In this document: piece after piece, positions 15,349 to 16,541 of the stretch
How positions within the stretch are numbered: position 1 is the first letter of the stretch
Layout: every line of letters starts with the position of its first letter
NCBI GenBank assembly: GCA_024225875.1
Contig: JAAEMD010000572.1
Coordinates: 1 to 16,541 of the forward strand
Origin: a bacterium
GTDB lineage: Bacteria > Margulisbacteria > Marinamargulisbacteria > JAAEMD01
DNA length: 16,541 nucleotides
Direction of reading: 5' to 3'
The notes under the pieces: model-generated
The model's database searches: none
Told to the model about the DNA's origin: nothing
Seen by the model: only the letters and a program-made list of their open reading frames with translations
Translations under genes and position numbers: made by a program

Positions 15349-15385
15349 AAAAAAAACCGTAATCATATAATATGAGCATATGATT
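15349..15385 (-). terminator. Hairpin plus T8 after the phosphatase-like gene
   Basis: Read on the minus strand, an 8-bp stem (15378-15385 with 15361-15368) with a 9-base loop is followed, after ACGG, by eight T (15356-15349). It lies about 84 bp past the stop at 15469 and before gltX. The stem is AT-rich and so weak, but the order of stem then T-run fits an intrinsic terminator for that gene. Confidence 0.4.
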
Positions 15386-15410
15386 TTTGGAATAGTCATT
15401 CTTTTAATTT

Positions 15411-15440
15411 TACTGACTGACAATAAATTATCTGTCAGTA
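15411..15440. repeat. Small inverted repeat with ACTGACA arms
   Basis: ACTGACA at 15416-15422 pairs with TGTCAGT at 15433-15439 around a 10-base loop; an alternative register pairs TACTGAC at 15411-15417 with GTCAGTA at 15434-15440. It lies 29 bp past the end of the phosphatase-like gene. No T-run follows on the minus strand. It may be a second 3'-end hairpin or a protein site. Confidence 0.35.
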
Positions 15441-15468
15441 TAAAGCTCCTTTTTTTACTCACCTGGTT

Positions 15469-16350
15469 CTAATAATAAATAAGGCTGGAACCTTTTAGTT
15501 TCGGCTGAAAAGATTTCCAGTTAATTCTATATGATGTATAGATAGTTGGTACAATCCATGATTGATACCCTTTATATCTTATTTTCATAGTGCTGGCTAT
15601 CCAGCTTTTTTTTACAAGTTTGTGGTTTTTTGATTTTTTTGAAAAACCGTAGTTTGTTGTTATAAAAAATTCAGTATTATTCCAGCGGTTGCTTTTGTAT
15701 AATGTATTTATAACTTTTTTAAGAGCCTTATCACACTCTATCAGGGCCTGGGAGTAAACTTCTGCACCCTCCCGGTACTTATGGCCCATATGCTCTACAT
15801 CGGTAAAATTAAAAAACAGAAAGAAGGGGTCCTGGTTATTTATAATAAAATCTGATGCTAAAGCTGCAACAGTTTTTGCTGAACGGCTGGTTTCAGGATA
15901 AACAGTTATAGATTGTGTTGATATTTCTTCCAGTAAAATTTTTAATAAAGAGCCTTTATCGGAATTATTAATTGAACTTACTATAATTCCTGTGTTTAAA
16001 CTGGGGATATGTTCTTTTAGTCGCTCAAATACAGTAACTATACCTGGTAAAAAGACTGAAGTTTTTGTATCTTGAGTTGTTATAAATTCATTGCAGTAAC
16101 CTGAAAATAATTCGGTATAACACAGCAGTCTTTCTGAAGGATGGTTAGAGATGTCCAGGTTTCTATAATTGCCGCGATCAATGATTTTTTGAATGCCAGG
16201 TAGTTTGTTTTTATGTAATAGTTGATAAAAAGTATTTCTGCTCACACCATCAATAGAGATATATATTGTATTGTGTTCAGCAGCCAAGCAGTATCTGTTA
16301 CTGCTGAGTATGATAATAAAAAAAATAAAATATATAAAAGCTCTGATCAT
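15469..16350 (-). CDS. Exported alkaline-phosphatase-superfamily protein lacking usual metal ligands
   Basis: This 293-residue protein has an N-terminal signal peptide or anchor (about 1-24, IRAFIYFIFFIIILSS, then CLAAEHN) and a phosphatase/phosphodiesterase-superfamily fold. IYISIDGVSRNTFYQLL (from about 29) gives metal ligand Asp34; LPGIQKIIDRG and HPSERLLCYTELFSGY follow the family's order, with the expected Thr/Ser nucleophile in that region. DVEHMGHKYREG at 184-195 matches the conserved DxxGHxxG motif. The next motif, normally TTDHG or SDHG, reads TTNYG at 231-235, so two usual metal ligands are absent. Activity may be altered or lost. It is shorter than most members. There is no lipobox. 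No ribosome binding site is seen before the ATG. The substrate is unknown. Confidence 0.72.
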   Translation of the reverse strand: MIRAFIYFIFFIIILSSNRYCLAAEHNTIYISIDGVSRNTFYQLLHKNKLPGIQKIIDRGNYRNLDISNHPSERLLCYTELFSGYCNEFITTQDTKTSVFLPGIVTVFERLKEHIPSLNTGIIVSSINNSDKGSLLKILLEEISTQSITVYPETSRSAKTVAALASDFIINNQDPFFLFFNFTDVEHMGHKYREGAEVYSQALIECDKALKKVINTLYKSNRWNNTEFFITTNYGFSKKSKNHKLVKKSWIASTMKIRYKGYQSWIVPTIYTSYRINWKSFQPKLKGSSLIYY

Positions 16351-16363
16351 TTTTCAGTACATG

Positions 16364-16394
16364 ATTATAGCATGGCTATTCAGATAAAGGTCAA
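16364..16394 (-). promoter_or_regulatory. Candidate sigma-70 promoter for the phosphatase-like gene
   Basis: On the minus strand, TTGACC at 16394-16389 and a perfect TATAAT at 16369-16364 are separated by 19 bases. Transcription would start near 16356, only about six bases before the ATG at 16350. This would explain the missing ribosome binding site, because translation would be near-leaderless. The longer-than-ideal spacer makes it tentative. Confidence 0.4.
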
Positions 16395-16409
16395 AGTTAT
16401 ATTGTTTTT

Positions 16410-16541
16410 AAACTGGCCCACAATAGTGTTGATAAGTATCCGTCACATAAACGTCATATTATATATATATTATTATTAAGTTGACATCAATGGTCAGTAT
16501 TGCTACCATCTAAAATATGAGATGCCCGGAATGTATGACTG
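16410..16541 (+). mobile_element. Left end of an insertion sequence running off the window
   Basis: The 24-bp terminal repeat at 16410-16433 is identical to the MITE left end, and the homology continues to 16491 with about eight mismatches. From 16492 the sequence departs from the MITE, where the interior of a full-length element should begin. This supports an intact or longer parent element extending past the window end. It starts 60 bp upstream of the phosphatase-like gene. The transposase family cannot be determined here. Confidence 0.8.
16517..16541 (+). CDS. Possible start of a transposase with zinc-ribbon CxxC, truncated by window end
   Basis: The last 25 bases open an ATG frame reading MRCPECMT, placed 107 bp inside the transposon left end. 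A CPxC motif right at the N-terminus recalls the zinc ribbon that starts transposases of groups such as IS1, IS1595 and ISL3. Only eight codons are visible and no ribosome binding site stands out, so this rests on position and one motif. Confidence 0.3.

Noticed and set aside
13810..16433. Composite transposon carrying gltX and the phosphatase-like gene
   Set aside because: The right end at 13810 and the left end at 16410 face away from the genes between, so these two ends belong to separate outward-lying elements.

Overview
This window comes from the chromosome of an AT-rich bacterium. LpxC means it makes lipid A, so it is a diderm with an outer membrane. The ThiH-type radical SAM enzyme is typical of an anaerobic or facultative lifestyle. 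I cannot assign a phylum: diderm Firmicutes such as Halanaerobiales, or an AT-rich candidate phylum, are possibilities and not conclusions. The genes are mostly housekeeping. I found no tRNA, rRNA, CRISPR array or prophage.

Layout. Positions 1-236 hold no gene but end in a perfect 13-bp hairpin just past the stop of wecA (minus strand, 237-1283). A 129-bp MITE with perfect 24-bp inverted ends (1371-1499) separates wecA from a plus-strand gene run: trpS, glyA, pheA, a GtrA-like membrane protein, serS and a small ArsR-type regulator (1623-6830). Short overlaps and gaps suggest one operon for aminoacyl-tRNA supply and Trp/Ser/Gly/Phe metabolism. Two unrecognised small proteins and a YheO/DauR-type regulator follow on the same strand (6932-8441).

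A minus-strand pair, a shikimate-kinase-like protein overlapping lpxC (8444-9774), meets the regulator tail to tail with 2 bp between stop codons. The kinase-like gene diverges from ridA (9848-10222) around a 9-bp inverted repeat. Next on the minus strand are overlapping thiG and thiH (10290-12196), then an unrecognised 404-residue protein (12272-13486). A 336-bp gap with a lone transposon right end follows. The minus-strand genes gltX (13823-15283) and a secreted phosphatase-superfamily protein (15469-16350) come after it. At 16410 an insertion sequence starts and runs off the window; a short reading frame at 16517 may be the start of its transposase.

The points most worth attention are: (1) one transposon family present as a MITE, an orphan right end and a probable element left end, with a conserved subterminal block; (2) the kinase-like protein, which lacks several shikimate kinase residues and more resembles the subfamily that includes a homoserine kinase; (3) the phosphatase-superfamily protein, whose usual Asp-His metal ligands appear as Asn-Tyr; (4) a G9 run inside essential gltX; and (5) the orphan small-protein cluster beside the DauR-type regulator. 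I found no convincing new multi-gene system.
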